DNA from: Stromatinia cepivora
Lineage: Eukaryota > Ascomycota > Leotiomycetes > Helotiales > Sclerotiniaceae
Direction of reading: 5' to 3'
DNA: 64,000 bases
Assembly (NCBI GenBank): GCA_014898415.1
Contig: RCTD01000016.1
Coordinates: 992,001 to 1,056,000, forward strand
In this document: positions 47,318 to 59,782 of the stretch, one piece after another
Position numbering within the stretch: position 1 is the first letter of the stretch
Layout: each line of letters begins with the position of its first letter
The notes under the pieces: generated by a model
Seen by the model: the letters and a program-made list of their open reading frames with translations, nothing else
What the model was told of the DNA's origin: nothing
Databases searched by the model: none
Translations under genes and position numbers: made by a program

Positions 47318-48157
47318 CTATCTCGACCCAGGAGGAGGTTGACTCATCATCTGTGCCTGTTGTTCCTGGAATCTCTGACCAATTCTCTCACTTCCCGCCA
47401 TAAACTTCTGTACACATCGAGAGACGCAACCGGTTTCACGTGCAATGAGGGACTTGGTGGTGAAATCGTCGACGCAGGCATCGAAGCAGTGGGTAACGAG
47501 GTTGGAGAACATCTGTGTGGTGGAAAAGAATTGTTAGTTGGTCTTTGGGTTGGGAGAGCCAAAGCAAGATCATGGGAACTAAGTGAGGAATTATAGCAGG
47601 TGCGGGGACTGCTTGATATTATGGACAGTTTGAGAGTATAGTATCTGGAAATCCCCAAAACATGCCATGCTGCCTTAGTCGTAACGAGGTAGGTTCCTAA
47701 ATACCATCATAATCCGCACAAGTTTTGAAAGCTCAATGAGATCTGCGATGATTGGCCTAGTGTGCAAGTGTATTGAAGATGATCGATTGGGAGGTGCCAG
47801 GGAACAAGAAAGATGTTTGGCGGAAACTGGTCAGATATACCGGCCAACCAAACTTTGTAGATTTTTGGGTTTCCTCCGCGGACTCATAGAGTGCGGCGCG
47901 GGGTGTAATGGTCCGTCCTCCCATTGTCCCTGGTACATTTTCCAGTTTGGAATAGTTGGAAGATTATATATTTGGCCGTGGAAAATGACAATACATAGAA
48001 TATCGACTTACGCCCATAAATTCTTTCATTTGCTTCCTTTCCATGCGGCTTTGGAATTCTCTTTGCTCAGCGGGGGTAAGTCTGTTTAATTATAGTTAGT
48101 AAATTCCAGTTGTAAACCTTATAGATAGCTAGATTGCTAGGTAACTAACCCTTCCAT
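47318..48157 (-). CDS. TIM9: Mitochondrial import chaperone Tim9
   Basis: Three minus-strand exons, 48157-48150 (8 nt), 48081-48012 and 47512-47318, giving 90 aa. [12 protein letters not shown] and [14 protein letters not shown] lead to the twin CX3C motif (CFDAC and CVSRC), then a C-terminal helix [20 protein letters not shown]. This is the Tim9 pattern. Tim9 forms a hexamer with Tim10 in the intermembrane space and escorts hydrophobic precursors; its Cys pairs are oxidised by Mia40. The first coding exon is only 8 nt, and the second intron is about 500 nt, long for this genome. No other exon was needed to complete the protein. Confidence 0.9.
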
Positions 48158-50028
48158 GATGATGGTTTTGAATGTGTGTGTGAGAGGTTGATATGTTTGG
48201 CAGATTGATTGAGATATTTGGATTTGATATAAAGACTTGTCAAGGCTGATGAGGCTGATAAACTCTTCTATATGTTCCTGGATGGAAGCTATCCAAATTG
48301 AATTTTACCAAGGTAAATGACCAGAGCTGATTTTATTGGTCCGTTTAATTATCAGGATTCTGATAACTTTTATCCGATATAGCTTGTGGTCCCTTGCACA
48401 GTTACAGTTTCTTTATTCCACAAAAGCATACAGACAGAATATACACAGTAAAGAAAGAAAGAAAGAAAGAAAGAAAGAGAAGAAGAAGAAAAACCCCCAA
48501 TATACATCATGTATTTTCAACTGCCTTACTCCAATAACGGAGAATGACCCTACTTTCTTTCGCAAAGTTCTCTTCCCTCTGTAACTTGAAGATCCTCTTC
48601 TGGAAAACCTAGAAAAGGTTCACTATACCTAAACAAACACCAAAACATTGCGCATTGCATTCCAAATTGGTGCATGAGAGTACAATGCGAAAGGACCAGG
48701 CAATTGAAAAATCATGGGGCCATTGTCTGTAGGTAAGGTTTGTTTCTCTTCAATGACTAGCTAGTGGTGACTTCGACTCTTCCCCGCCTGAAACTACGGA
48801 ACTCACAAGTATTAGTATCGGAACTCCTATATATCGCCTATATTAAGGGTTCATCCTATTTTTACCAATCACTTGTTTTCGTTGCTTTGGATATGGCTTG
48901 AAGTGATATTAATCATGTTTTGCCAGCTCATGTATTAACATTTTTCATAGGTATCTAGAAGTGATCAAATATTTCATCTAATTATAGATGAACTAGCCAT
49001 GAGTCCATGGAACCCCCCCCCCCCCTCTTCAATGAGACCTGGAGACCTTCAGTCAAAAAGTCCAGATCTTGTTCGCTACCAATCCTTCTCTAAACAGGGT
49101 GAATAATTGGTAGATCAGTTAGCACCTTATTTTTCAAAAGAAGTATTGATTGCTTCCATAGGGTATTCATTAATATGATTCTAATTCTACCTATATTGAA
49201 ATAAAACTTGGAAGTAACCTCATAAGAGGATGATTCTCATTGTCAAAACATATCTTTGACTCGTACTTGAACTTAGGATTGATTCCCTTGTATAAATCTC
49301 AAACTTACCACAACAGTAAACTTGAATAAACAAAACAAACAAAACCTTGAAGTCTGATGTTGTCTTCAAATATTGTCCTCTCTTCCATTTTCATGGTCAG
49401 CAGGGCAGATTTAAGTGAAAGCTTGCAACACCACTATAGACACACACTACTTGTACACTCAAATGTGCTGCACTTTTAGCGTCATTCGTTAAGTTTCTAC
49501 TGTCCGAACTCGTTCACCTCAAATCAACAACCATCTTTCCTTGACATTTTCAACAATTACCACCAACTTTACGGAAATATTGTCCCACAGGACTTGATTA
49601 TTTTGCTAATAACTTGACCCTCCAATTACGATTTTAACTCTTATTGCTTTTGCAGAACTCGAAACTCTTCACTACCAACTGAATTTGCTCAAGACCCGGT
49701 CGCGTCGCATGTAGAAATAAACCCCTCCAGCAATACATCCCCACAAACAATCATTGTACCCACATGAACAATATCTACCATTGCTGTCGCATGCATCCTC
49801 TTTCTCGACTGCGACTGATCGGAACCTCATCAGAAGATTCTCCATATCTCTTGGCACATTCGAATCAACAATATACATAATTCCACTGAGTGCGAAAAGT
49901 GAACTCTGGTGCCGGTGTCTTTTCTCAGAATAGTTGGACCTCTCGGTCCTTTGCGACATCCATTATCACTGGAGGTACCATTCATATATTATCTGGACGA
50001 TTAGCAGACCTAATCAAACAGCTCCAGT
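48158..50028. other. Intergenic region with simple repeats
   Basis: 1.9 kb. (AAAG)n microsatellite at 48451-48478, poly-C tract of about 14 at 49012-49025, otherwise AT-rich. The last 700 bases hold CA/CT-rich leader sequence of the RhoGAP gene. Short frames lack domains. Confidence 0.5.
49012..49025. repeat. Poly-C tract
   Basis: An uninterrupted run of about 14 C. A comparable run lies in dehydrogenase intron 4 near 19634. Such tracts are error-prone in sequencing. Confidence 0.85.
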
Positions 50029-53000
50029 ATGTTGTCTGATCATCCTACTTCTTCAACTACACAACAAGCATTTTCGAGCCCTCAGCCAGCACCCATACAA
50101 CAAGCATCGCCCCCAACAAAACAGAGTTTAAAGAGCTGGTGGAAAACATTTAGGCCTCCTGCAAAGACTCAGGAATCAAGCACTGGTAAAGACCCCCCAA
50201 AGTTTCTTTTGTTGAAAGCCCAGAAAAAGAGTGAGGATCTGGGACATTCTCTCCATATCCATTTTGTTTCCCATCTGCCAAGAAATTTATACCCTCTTTT
50301 CAAGGAGAGCCCGATGGACAACATTACATCCATAGTAGATGGTGCTCTAGATATAAGTCCAGAAGAAGCAGAAGCAGCGACAAAGACACAACACACTTTC
50401 GACAGGAAATACACAGTCTCTTCAAGGGTGTATATCTGAGAGTGTGGTTTGGCCTTCATCTTCCAGTGTAGTCTCTGGAAAAAACACATTTGTGGACAAT
50501 CCTCAACCGAGTTCCAACTTGTCAAACTATACAACCACAGTCAACCAGTAGCATGGGACGAAGAAAGAGAAGCTCTCTAGGTAGAAATCTGTTGAAGGAT
50601 ATAGCAGCTAAGCAGCGTTCCAAAATCCGTTTCCAGAACTATCATAGAAATTATACAAATAAGCAAAGCACCTCTCGAAGCAGAAGTCAACAACTGTTGA
50701 ATTTTGTCGCTATCATCACATCAAATTCAAATTCCTAAAATGGGTAACAATGATAAAATCAAAACTGACAAAAGAAATTCCAGAATCCCAACCGACAGGT
50801 ATTTTTGGGGTACCCTTGCGACAGAGCATTGCATATGCAAATGTGGCTATCTCCCTTGTTGATGCCCAAGGACAAAGCTACATATATGGTTACGTACCAA
50901 TTGTGGTTGCGAAGTGTGGAGTTTATTTGAAAGAGAAAGGTGAGTCTTGTGTATTGAAGTTTTATCCTAATACTTTGCTAATGACTAAACCGAACAGCAA
51001 CCAATGTTGAGGGAATCTTCCGGCTAAGTGGCTCGGAAAAGCGCATCAAAGAATTGAAAACAATTTTCGATTCTCCTGATCGATATGGAAAAGGTCTTGA
51101 TTGGGCTGGTTACACGGTTCACGATGCGGCAAACGTTTTACGGAGATATCTTAATTTGCTACCAGAACCAATTGTCCCGCTTGATCTATATTCTCGATTT
51201 AGAGAGCCTTTAAGAGGTCATACTATGGCAGCAGTTGGCGACAGTGATGGAAGCCCGCAATTTTCCGACAATTTCGATGTTAATAAGGCCATCATTACTT
51301 ATCAGCAACTTATCACCGAATTGCCACCATTGAACCGCCAGCTACTGTTATACATTCTTGATCTATTGGCAGTGTTTGCGTCAAAATCGGATGAAAATCG
51401 AATGACGGCCGTGAACCTTGCAGCCATCTTCCAGCCTGGTATGCTTTCACATCCTGAACATGATATGGCACCTGCAGAATATCGTCTTAGTCAAGACGTA
51501 CTAATTTTCTTGATTGAGAATCAAGATCATTTCCTAATTGGTATGAGAGGCACAGCAGCGGATGAGAAAACTTTGAATGAGGTTGAAAACGGCGGAACCC
51601 CTCCCCCAGGAACTCCTACCACACCTGGTAGATCGAAGGGCACAATTGGAAGATCCGCCTCAAATGCCAGCGCCGGAGCTGATAGTGTGCGCAAGTTTGG
51701 TGGCATTCGACGTAACGTGTCTGTATCCTCGCATCATTCACGGCAGTCAAATGGTGCACCTAGTCCGGCGAGCCCAGCTTATGGTGCTACGCTCACTACT
51801 TCACCTAGTGGGGGTATCCATCGAAGCAATACTGTACCTTCTAAGAAATCTCCTGGATTGCCATCCTCTCGAATGAATAAAAACTCTGGGCCACCCTCAC
51901 CAACCCCAGTGGGATTAACAGCTAACCGTTCTAACGGACCCCGAGCTCTTTCACCCGGGCTCCCTCCATCTTCTGCCCACCTGTCACCATCATCTCCAGG
52001 TCTAGCACTCAATACGGCTACTGAATCAAGTCTTGCCGATACAGCTCATACCGTGACCAGTCAAGAGCGGCTGATTCCCGAATCAAACGAGCGCTCTTCT
52101 GAGGTCTCTACTCCCTCTAGGATTGTTTCGAACCTGTTTCAACGATCGCCAACGGAAGGTGCCGACAAACGACCACCTAACAAACTAAGGAAAAAGCGTC
52201 TTCCAGGTAGCTCAAATCCTAGCGCTCAGAGCTCGACAAATTCTTTGGATGGGCGCTCATCATCAGTCTCGCCAGGCCTCCATGCATCTCGCGTCAATTC
52301 GGACCATTCGGATCATCCTCGCCTGGAAAACATTTCAACTCTAAACCCGATATTATCCAACACCCAAGCTGCACCCCCTGCTGCAGAGACCCCGCGAGCC
52401 GAACAACCTGCTCATTTTACACCCATGCGACCAGAGGATCCTCACCATCCGTCCGATAGGACATTAAGGCCTGTTATATCGCCTGTATCTTCCTTACATT
52501 CCCATTCATCTTTCAACGATCAATCAGATCTCGATCACGGAGAAGATCCAGCTCTTGCTGAAGCGAAGGAAAAACGTTCATTGTGGCGTATGTCGCGGCG
52601 TAGAGATGACTCAAATACACTTGGAGCTGCACTCAGTCCAAAGAAAAACGGATCGGATAGCGGTGCTGGCGCAAGTTCAAGTTCTGTAGGCAGCTCAAGC
52701 CGACCTCGAAAGAGTTTCACCGGGGATACTGTGCCTGTGGCCAGCGACTCAGGATTCCCCAACGCTCATATCTATTCTAACAATGAAAGTGGATCTTTGG
52801 CGTTTGAGGAGAGGAGGGGGCCTTTAGGGTGGATCAAGAGCAAGATGCGGGAAAAGCGGGATGAGAGCAGGGAAAAGGAGGCCGAGCGTGAACGAAATAA
52901 GAGTCCGCCCGGCGACCGACCAACCAACATCAGCTCTTCGGCCCTAGCACCACGACGGAAGAGTGTAGACATTAATAGAGGAGAAGAATCTGAACATGTC

Positions 53001-53045
53001 AACGGGCATGAGCACACGGCATCCCACCCCAATAATAATTCATAA
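50029..53045 (+). CDS. Rho GTPase-activating protein, Sac7-like
   Basis: Three exons, 50029-50185, 50784-50939 and 50998-53045, totalling 2361 nt (786 aa) in phase. The short N-terminus (SLKSWWKTF) is followed by GIFGVPLRQSI and the RhoGAP domain to about residue 290. The catalytic Arg finger is R113 in GIFRLSGS. YTVHDAANVLRRYLNLLPEP and MTAVNLAAIFQPG are family signatures. The rest is a long Ser/Pro-rich tail with a basic, charged helix near the end (KSKMREKRDESREKEAERER). Layout fits Sac7/Bag7-type GAPs, which act on Rho1 in cell-wall and actin control. Intron 1 (598 nt) is much longer than others and is open in the exon 1 frame to 50439, so an alternative short product or unseen exons are possible. 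Confidence 0.82.
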
Positions 53046-56000
53046 TGAGACGGCGAGGCTGTTGTCGGATGATTTTCAGCATTTCACAGCACATTTTCAT
53101 TCACATGGAGCCCAAAATAGGACAGCTCTAATAGGCCTGTTGTCTATTGATTATAAAGATCGGGGGTGTCCCCGATCATCACACGTTTTCTTCCCGAAAT
53201 CTGGAAATAGGGTGTTTTTGAGTGCATTGCCTCGTGGAATCAATGTTTTATCATCTGTCATCTAGATTTTCTCCCTCCAGCGTTCTATTCAGAAGGATGG
53301 TATAAAGAAGAAAAGAGAAAGGGTATAAATGAGACTACCACGAATGCGATGATGTGATGAATTACTGGCACTGGGAAAGGAGTTTATTTATCATGAATGC
53401 TTTTACGAAAAACAAAATGAATCGGGATTTTAAACTTCTGGGCTTTTAGGGAGTGGGACAGGTTCTTATAGGATCATTAGGATGGGACGAGACCACGGAT
53501 CCAACGGCGATAGGCTTGATATGACTCTTATGATTGGGATGGCTCGGACGAAGGATTGGTTGGGTTTGGGAGAGAATGGATAGGTAATCACGAATATAAG
53601 GAAGGGAGAAGATGCATAGAGACTTTTACGCTCTACCCTTTTTAGTGTTAAGTTTGTCCGTTTAGCGATGGTGAGAGATAAAGAAAGTGAGATTTCGGTA
53701 GCTAAGACGAGACGAGATGTTCGATTCTTTTGTATGTATTTTTGAAATAATTGTGAATGAGTAAATGAATAGACCAAAGCTTCTTATCTATACATGATAG
53801 CTCTAGAAACCCCTTTTAGTGAAATATTCTATGCTTGCAGAATCATCACAGGTGAATACTGCCTGAAAGCCCCTGGATTACCCGTTCTCGATGCTACACG
53901 TACTCTTCTTCGTGGCAAATTCAACGAGAACAAGATGGAGGAGAACCTTGAGAAGAGTAAGTAACAAATGATGACTCAGTGAAAAGATTTGTATTCCGCG
54001 GGTCAGTAGTGACGGAGAAAATAAGGAGCCACCTGGAAAATATCAAAAGTGGAGCATTTGATGGAAGGAAGTACGGAGAGATCCAAGAGGTTCGAGACTA
54101 TAGATGTCTTGCATGCACAGCCTCGTCGCCCTCTCCGTTTTAATAGGGGCTAGGACCTTGGAGAGGCTTGAGAGAAAAAGTTCACGGAAACGAAGGTATC
54201 GTTAGAAGAGGACTAGATTTGTTGAGATCGTATTTAAAAGGCGAACGAATGGCTTTAGTAAATATGAACCATCGATGAGTGATGACAGCATGACAGCATG
54301 ACATCTTGACGGGATGGAATTATGGAGGGTTTTTTTTTTCATATGCACAACACGGACAGTCAGACTTTCCAGAAGTCCCAAGTTCTAAGCATGGGATCTG
54401 CATCCTGCGGGTGGATAGCGGGGATCTCGAGCCGGATACGAAGGTTGGGAGGCTTCTCTTTTATGGTCTCCCATCTAAGGAACTCAAGTGCTGAGAAGAG
54501 TGAGTATTGATTTAAGGTCGCTTCGAAAAGTTCTTCGTTCGTAGCTTGGTGGGAATCATGTATATCAACTATGAATCTGATACTCCCTAGTACATACATT
54601 TATGTTTCGAGATAGGTATTTGAGTCATTTCATAACATGGACCCCTATTCACCGGGCTCGCGATTGATTTCCTCTAACTCAGGGTATAACGGGTATACTT
54701 CGCCACTAGCTTGATCGTTCAAGATGAGGCTAGTTCAGAGCGAGAAGGCAAATCCCGGATGATGGAGGGGCGGCTTAGTATGATTCGCTGCACGGAAACT
54801 GATGAACGGGTGGTGCATATCTTTTATGCAGCGTGCTATTTATGGGATCGACATGCGGTTTGGGATATGTCAAAAATGTGCTTGATGTTATTGGAAGTTT
54901 CATGTTTCCTTGTTGATCTTGACGAAAGCTGACATTAGATTGGGTGAGATACACAGTGCGGAAATATACTGTACTCCAGATGTATATTCAGAGATGCGTA
55001 GGGGTAAAATGATACATATGCCGACGATATGTACCCTTGCAGAGATGGTGACGTCGCCATCGCATATGCAATATATTTGAGCGAGATATATTAGTGATTT
55101 TATTCGGAACTTCTCGTACCTCTAAATACCTCTAATGAACACTTGCATCATCTTTTGGCATCGGTAAGGACCCTAGTACTCTGGTGGTAGGTAGGTAGGT
55201 AGGTAGGTAGGTAGTTAGGTAGTTATTCACTAAAGGTAGAAAGAAAACTTGAGTCAACAAGTGAACAGTCAATGCATTTTAATTAGTTTACACCTGCATA
55301 TACTGCATATACTTTCCCAAGATCTCTTTTAGCCCTCGTATTATTTCCAGAGATCACCGCCATCACATGTACGGAGTAATCAATAAGAAACGTATATTGT
55401 CTCCGAATCTCCTCCCCTCCTCTCCTCCTCTCCTCCTCTCCTCGTTATCGGTTCGTACTTTGTAGATTCCATTTGCTTACTACTTACATTACTTTCTTCC
55501 TTCGACATCTGCATATTGAGTCACTCACTCACTCACTACCGGGTACCCAGTAGCTATACGAAATATTGCAGCGACATTCATACCTCCTTTATTATTATTA
55601 TTATTATTATTACGATAAGCTAAAACCACAACCACGGACAACACATTACTTATTACTCTATTAAGGATCAATTTCATTGAACGACGGTATGTTCAAATCC
55701 AAGGTTTTTTTATTACTATTTTATACTACATTTTGCACCTCGAAATTCCCCCATGGAATCTAAGTTCTCCATAGAAGGAGGAACAAGTTCCCTGTGAACA
55801 GTTCCTTGTTCGCGAGGCTTACTTTGGGCCTTTCCCTAGATTATTACCCTGTATCACTCAAAAATAATGCTTGTTTCCCTTTTTTTATCCACTGCCCCGA
55901 AGTTCTTACAGCACATTTTAGTATTTTATCATTTTTTTTAGCATCTAATCTAAGCTCTAAGCACCGCTGGGCACTCATTATCGCAACTGGAACCGCAGCC

Positions 56001-56506
56001 GCAGCTCTTCTTGGGAAAATCTACTGGCTCACTCCTTTTTCCCCCAGGTCTTTCCTTCCTTTCTCCGCATTAATATAGCACTGGTACTCATGGCAAAACA
56101 TAAAAATCCATCATAAACTAGCTATTCATAGCTACTTTTGATAGATTGTAGCTACCCAGCCACAGCATAAAGGGCAAGTGATGCCCTGATGAAAAAAAGC
56201 TAAAACCCTTTTATCTCCTTTTTCTTTTTCATACAACATCCTCACTCTTTCTCTCTAGCAATCAATCGCTCTATTGTCCTTCATAATAAATCTTGTCATA
56301 CATTCAATTGTCTGACAATTCAATCACCATCATCCTTCGTTTTTCTTCTCTTGCTCGCTCTCTCTTCATTCGTTCTACCTTAAGTGGCATTGCAGCACAC
56401 TACTGCATCTCATTTACAGGCTTATAGCTGTATTGACATTCACTCAATTCCCTAATATAATCCTCGGAATTTGTTCTTCTGACCAAGATAGCTTGGTTAA
56501 GCAATC
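53046..56506. other. Long intergenic region with microsatellites
   Basis: 3.5 kb. Simple repeats include (GGTA)n at about 55188-55213, (CTCCT)n-like runs at 55416-55443, (TCAC)n at 55521-55539 and (TTA)n at 55588-55612. No tRNA, transposon or credible gene was found. From 56.2 kb the sequence is T/C-rich, the likely promoter of the mucin-like gene. Confidence 0.5.
55188..55213. repeat. (GGTA)n microsatellite
   Basis: Six to seven perfect GGTA units followed by two GTTA-type variants. Confidence 0.85.
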
Positions 56507-58765
56507 ATGAGTTCAGCCGCTAATGGACGAAAGATCCAAGACCTTGAGCAAAAGCTCTGCTCAAGTATCAACAGTCCCTTGATGAACAAATCCGATTACT
56601 TGCCCAACGAGAAACAAGATATCGAAGCGGATAAACCTCGAAAGCCGGACATGATGCCTTCAATTCGCCAATTCCTCTTAACTCTTATGGTCTTTTCCCT
56701 CCTCACCATCACAATCGTTTCTGCCGCTACGACGAACCGGAATCCAGGAAATGTCTCGCCTCCTTGCATGGAAGATCAACAAGCTTTTAGGGAATTATTG
56801 GATACTATTGAGCCTGCCACGCTACATGATGTACTTCATCAACATATGACGGAGAAATATCAACATGGTGTATACGAAGATGATAAGGAAGCTATGCAGG
56901 CTGTTTACAGACAGGAACCGGGGGTCGCACACGCCTTGGTTGAGGCAGCAAAGGCAAATGCTGTGGTTGAATTGGCCAAGAGACAGGTTGGCTCGAACTC
57001 GACGACTAGTCAGGCTCCAAGTACGACATCGAGCGCCACCTCGACTACTGTCGTCACTTCCCAGTCGCCTACAACTTCCACTTCCTCAACTTCGGTCTCG
57101 GTAGCTCCATCTTCTACATCTATCACAACTACAGCGGTTGTATCAACTAGCACCTCGGTGAGAACATCCGCAACTACCCCTGCCACCACTCAAGCAGTTT
57201 CCCCAACCACAACTCCAGGTTCGACGAGTACACAAACTTCCACATCATCGACCCGAGCTGCCACAAGTGACGAAACTACATCATCGCAAGTAGTACCAGC
57301 ATCGACAAGTACACCAGCCTCGACATCTACGACAACTACAAGATCGGGTATGTTCAAAAGCGGGTCGACCTCGCATTCTTTTTCTCCCACTTCCACTTCT
57401 GCTTTTACTTTTCTCAACTTTTTTTTTGTGAATTCTACTATTTCTGCTTCCTTTCCTACTATAATACCTCACGACTCCACGGCTTCGACTGTGGGTTCTC
57501 GCCCTGCCACGTCGGTGTCTTTGGGGTCAAGTTCCAAGGTGTCGTCTGCGGTTTACATATCTGCAAGTTCAACGACATCCTTGGGAGGTTTCCCCGTGAT
57601 TCTTGATGCTATAACTTCTAGTTCTACTTCTCTTGGATACCCTTCTAGCACTGTTTCTGTTCTTGATTTCAGTTCTACTGGACACCCTTCTATGGTTGTG
57701 GCTGTTTTTGGTTCCAGTTCTGTTGAATACCCTTCTACGGCTGTTTCTGTTCTTGATCTCAGTTCTACTGGATACCCTTCTATGGCTGTATCTGTTTTTG
57801 GTTCTAGTTCTAGTTCTAGTTCTCTTGGATACCCTTCTACAACTGTGTCTGTTTTGGGTTCCAGTTCTGTTGGATATCATACTCCTTCATCAATTTCCGC
57901 GTCTGGTTTTAGTTCCGGTTCTGGAAAACATGGCACTTCCTTGGCTACAGCGTCCACTTCTAGTTTCCTTGGATATGACAATCTTTCCGCTGTCCTGCTG
58001 CTACCTATTTCCACTTCCATTCGATCTCAGGGCCGCTTTGCAACCTCAATTTCTAGTACTCTTGTCAATCTTCCTAGCAATGTTTTTTCTTCATCGTTTT
58101 CCGGCTTAGACTTATACTCGGATTCAGGATCGACTGCTACCTCTATGTCTCGATCTCAGAGCTCTGCATCAGCACAAGTCGCTACTCCTACAACGGGAGC
58201 GTCCACCACCGCCTCTCGAGCTTCTGAAACAACTGCAGGTGGTACTACTACTCCTGTCCCCGTTATTACAGGAGCTTCCACAAGTGAGGCCCCCCTTCCT
58301 ACTGGGGAGTCGACTTCTCAGGCCATTGCCTCTGGAGCTACTACCTTGGCTGGTGCCTCAAGTTTTTCTACAGAGGTTTCCGGTTCTAGTGTCTTGTCTA
58401 CATTGGCTAGTTCTGCGAGCTCTGCTGTTACTGACTCTGCTTCTATCGTGGTTGTTACGTCAAGATCTACTAACATGGCTGAATCTACAGCTCCTCCTGC
58501 AGATGATAATACTACCAAAGCCGCTGTAACAACCAGCAGTAGCACATCGACTCGAGTTTTCACCACAACCCTGCCCAATGGCTCCCTTTCCACAGTCACA
58601 GCTGTCACAGTAGTTCCTGCTGTAGTTACTGGCGGATCGTCCGGTGGATCCTCTACCACCTCATCTGGAAAAGCATCATTGCAAACCAACAGTGCCGGAA
58701 AGAACAATATGGGAATCAACATGGTTTTGGGTGCCGTCGGAATGGTGGTAGTCGGTGCATTATAG
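56507..58765 (+). CDS. Ser/Thr-rich mucin-like cell-surface protein, GPI-like C-terminus
   Basis: Intronless as read, 752 aa. A hydrophilic 50-residue N-terminus precedes a hydrophobic segment (QFLLTLMVFSLLTITIVSA, about 55-73). If translation began at Met49/50 this would be an ordinary signal peptide. A more structured region follows (CMEDQQAFRELLDTIEP ... VVELAKRQ) with a KR at 158-159, a possible Kex2 cleavage site. The remainder is almost entirely Ser/Thr, expected to be heavily O-mannosylated, with internal repeats. The end (GKNNMGINMVLGAVGMVVVGAL) looks like a GPI-anchor signal: small residues followed by a hydrophobic tail. The protein is likely wall- or membrane-attached. No enzyme domain is recognised. 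A donor-like site at 57347 could mark an intron, but no in-phase acceptor was found. Confidence 0.7.
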   Translation: MSSAANGRKIQDLEQKLCSSINSPLMNKSDYLPNEKQDIEADKPRKPDMMPSIRQFLLTLMVFSLLTITIVSAATTNRNPGNVSPPCMEDQQAFRELLDTIEPATLHDVLHQHMTEKYQHGVYEDDKEAMQAVYRQEPGVAHALVEAAKANAVVELAKRQVGSNSTTSQAPSTTSSATSTTVVTSQSPTTSTSSTSVSVAPSSTSITTTAVVSTSTSVRTSATTPATTQAVSPTTTPGSTSTQTSTSSTRAATSDETTSSQVVPASTSTPASTSTTTTRSGMFKSGSTSHSFSPTSTSAFTFLNFFFVNSTISASFPTIIPHDSTASTVGSRPATSVSLGSSSKVSSAVYISASSTTSLGGFPVILDAITSSSTSLGYPSSTVSVLDFSSTGHPSMVVAVFGSSSVEYPSTAVSVLDLSSTGYPSMAVSVFGSSSSSSSLGYPSTTVSVLGSSSVGYHTPSSISASGFSSGSGKHGTSLATASTSSFLGYDNLSAVLLLPISTSIRSQGRFATSISSTLVNLPSNVFSSSFSGLDLYSDSGSTATSMSRSQSSASAQVATPTTGASTTASRASETTAGGTTTPVPVITGASTSEAPLPTGESTSQAIASGATTLAGASSFSTEVSGSSVLSTLASSASSAVTDSASIVVVTSRSTNMAESTAPPADDNTTKAAVTTSSSTSTRVFTTTLPNGSLSTVTAVTVVPAVVTGGSSGGSSTTSSGKASLQTNSAGKNNMGINMVLGAVGMVVVGAL
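57612..57885 (+). repeat. Intragenic tandem repeat in the mucin-like gene
   Basis: Degenerate repeats of about 54-60 bases encode units such as SSTGYPSMAVSVFG and SSVEYPSTAVSVLD. Copies differ mainly at synonymous and conservative positions and in the number of AGTTCT (Ser-Ser) steps, suggesting length variation between strains. Confidence 0.8.
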
Positions 58766-59782
58766 GCCAAAAATTCGGGACGAACACATCGAATCAGAAC
58801 GCTTTTGATATTTACACATTTGCATAGCGTCGGTGTCGGGTTTCTACGGTCAAAAGTTTTATTTAACTATCAGTCGCTCATTCTTACGATCGTAACGACT
58901 TGGCACGAATTTATCATCATTCTTTTATTAACGGACTTTGGATTGGCGCACAGATTGGAATAACCCATCACGGGACATGTGCTTTGCTTCGCATAATTGC
59001 TGGGAAAAATTGGTTAAGGATTGAACAGTGTTATACTTTACATGGAAAACTCATGGAGGCGGATATTGATAGTGAGGGCGGTGAATAAAATGAATGTATG
59101 TTAATACGATGGAAGTAGCAAACTGGAGTATCGTGGTGAAGGGGTTTTGGAAAAAACGATAATACACCTAAGTACATATAAAACCAGTACTGTCTTGTTG
59201 TTTAATACTCAATCATTAAGTGTGGAGAGTTATGGCGTGCTCGAGAGCTTCGGAAATTACTTGTTGCATGCCTTTTCTCTTGTCAGTCAGAACCTCATGA
59301 GTGCACCTCAGGAGTGAATTCTTTCATGGCCCCTCGAATCCGCTCTCGTTTCAAAAGCCCATCACTCATTGTTAATTCATTGATACTTGTTTTTCAGTCT
59401 GGCGACTACTACATCCAACAGCCACAAAGACACCTCGCTCACGCAGTGAGACATGAAGCAGATGCCCGTGTACCTAACTAATTGTAACTAGCAGAAGGTC
59501 AAATTTATGATAGTATGATATTTCGTTAATCTGGTATATCCGCCTATGTCTCGCGCGCTCTCCATCATTCCCAGCTATGCCATAGCGACCATTGAAGCAT
59601 ATCAAAATTGTATTTGCGGGTCCTCAAACCACGCTTTCCTTATAATGTTCTTTCTAACATTCACAAATTCCGAGTAAAATGAATCGTACGATCCGCTGAA
59701 ATGCATCCATTCTGTTATAAACTCCGCAAACTCCTGCTTTCCTCTAGCCGTAATCCGCACACTCCTGATTCCTGAAGTCCGA
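58766..59782. other. Convergent intergenic spacer
   Basis: 1 kb between the mucin-like gene (+) and the FAM32A homologue (-). No supported gene. Confidence 0.5.

Noticed and set aside
53846..54932. Short ORFs between the RhoGAP and mucin-like genes
   Set aside because: Several overlap in different frames with no domain, signal peptide or codon bias.
57569..58109. Repeat-bearing ORFs in other frames of the mucin-like gene (Leu/Phe-rich or Arg/Thr-rich)
   Set aside because: Shadows of the Ser/Thr-rich repeat; the sense frame has signal and GPI-like ends.
57347..58158. Possible large in-frame intron in the mucin-like gene (donor gtatgt at 57347, acceptor near 58158)
   Set aside because: The junction would shift the frame, so the unspliced reading is preferred.
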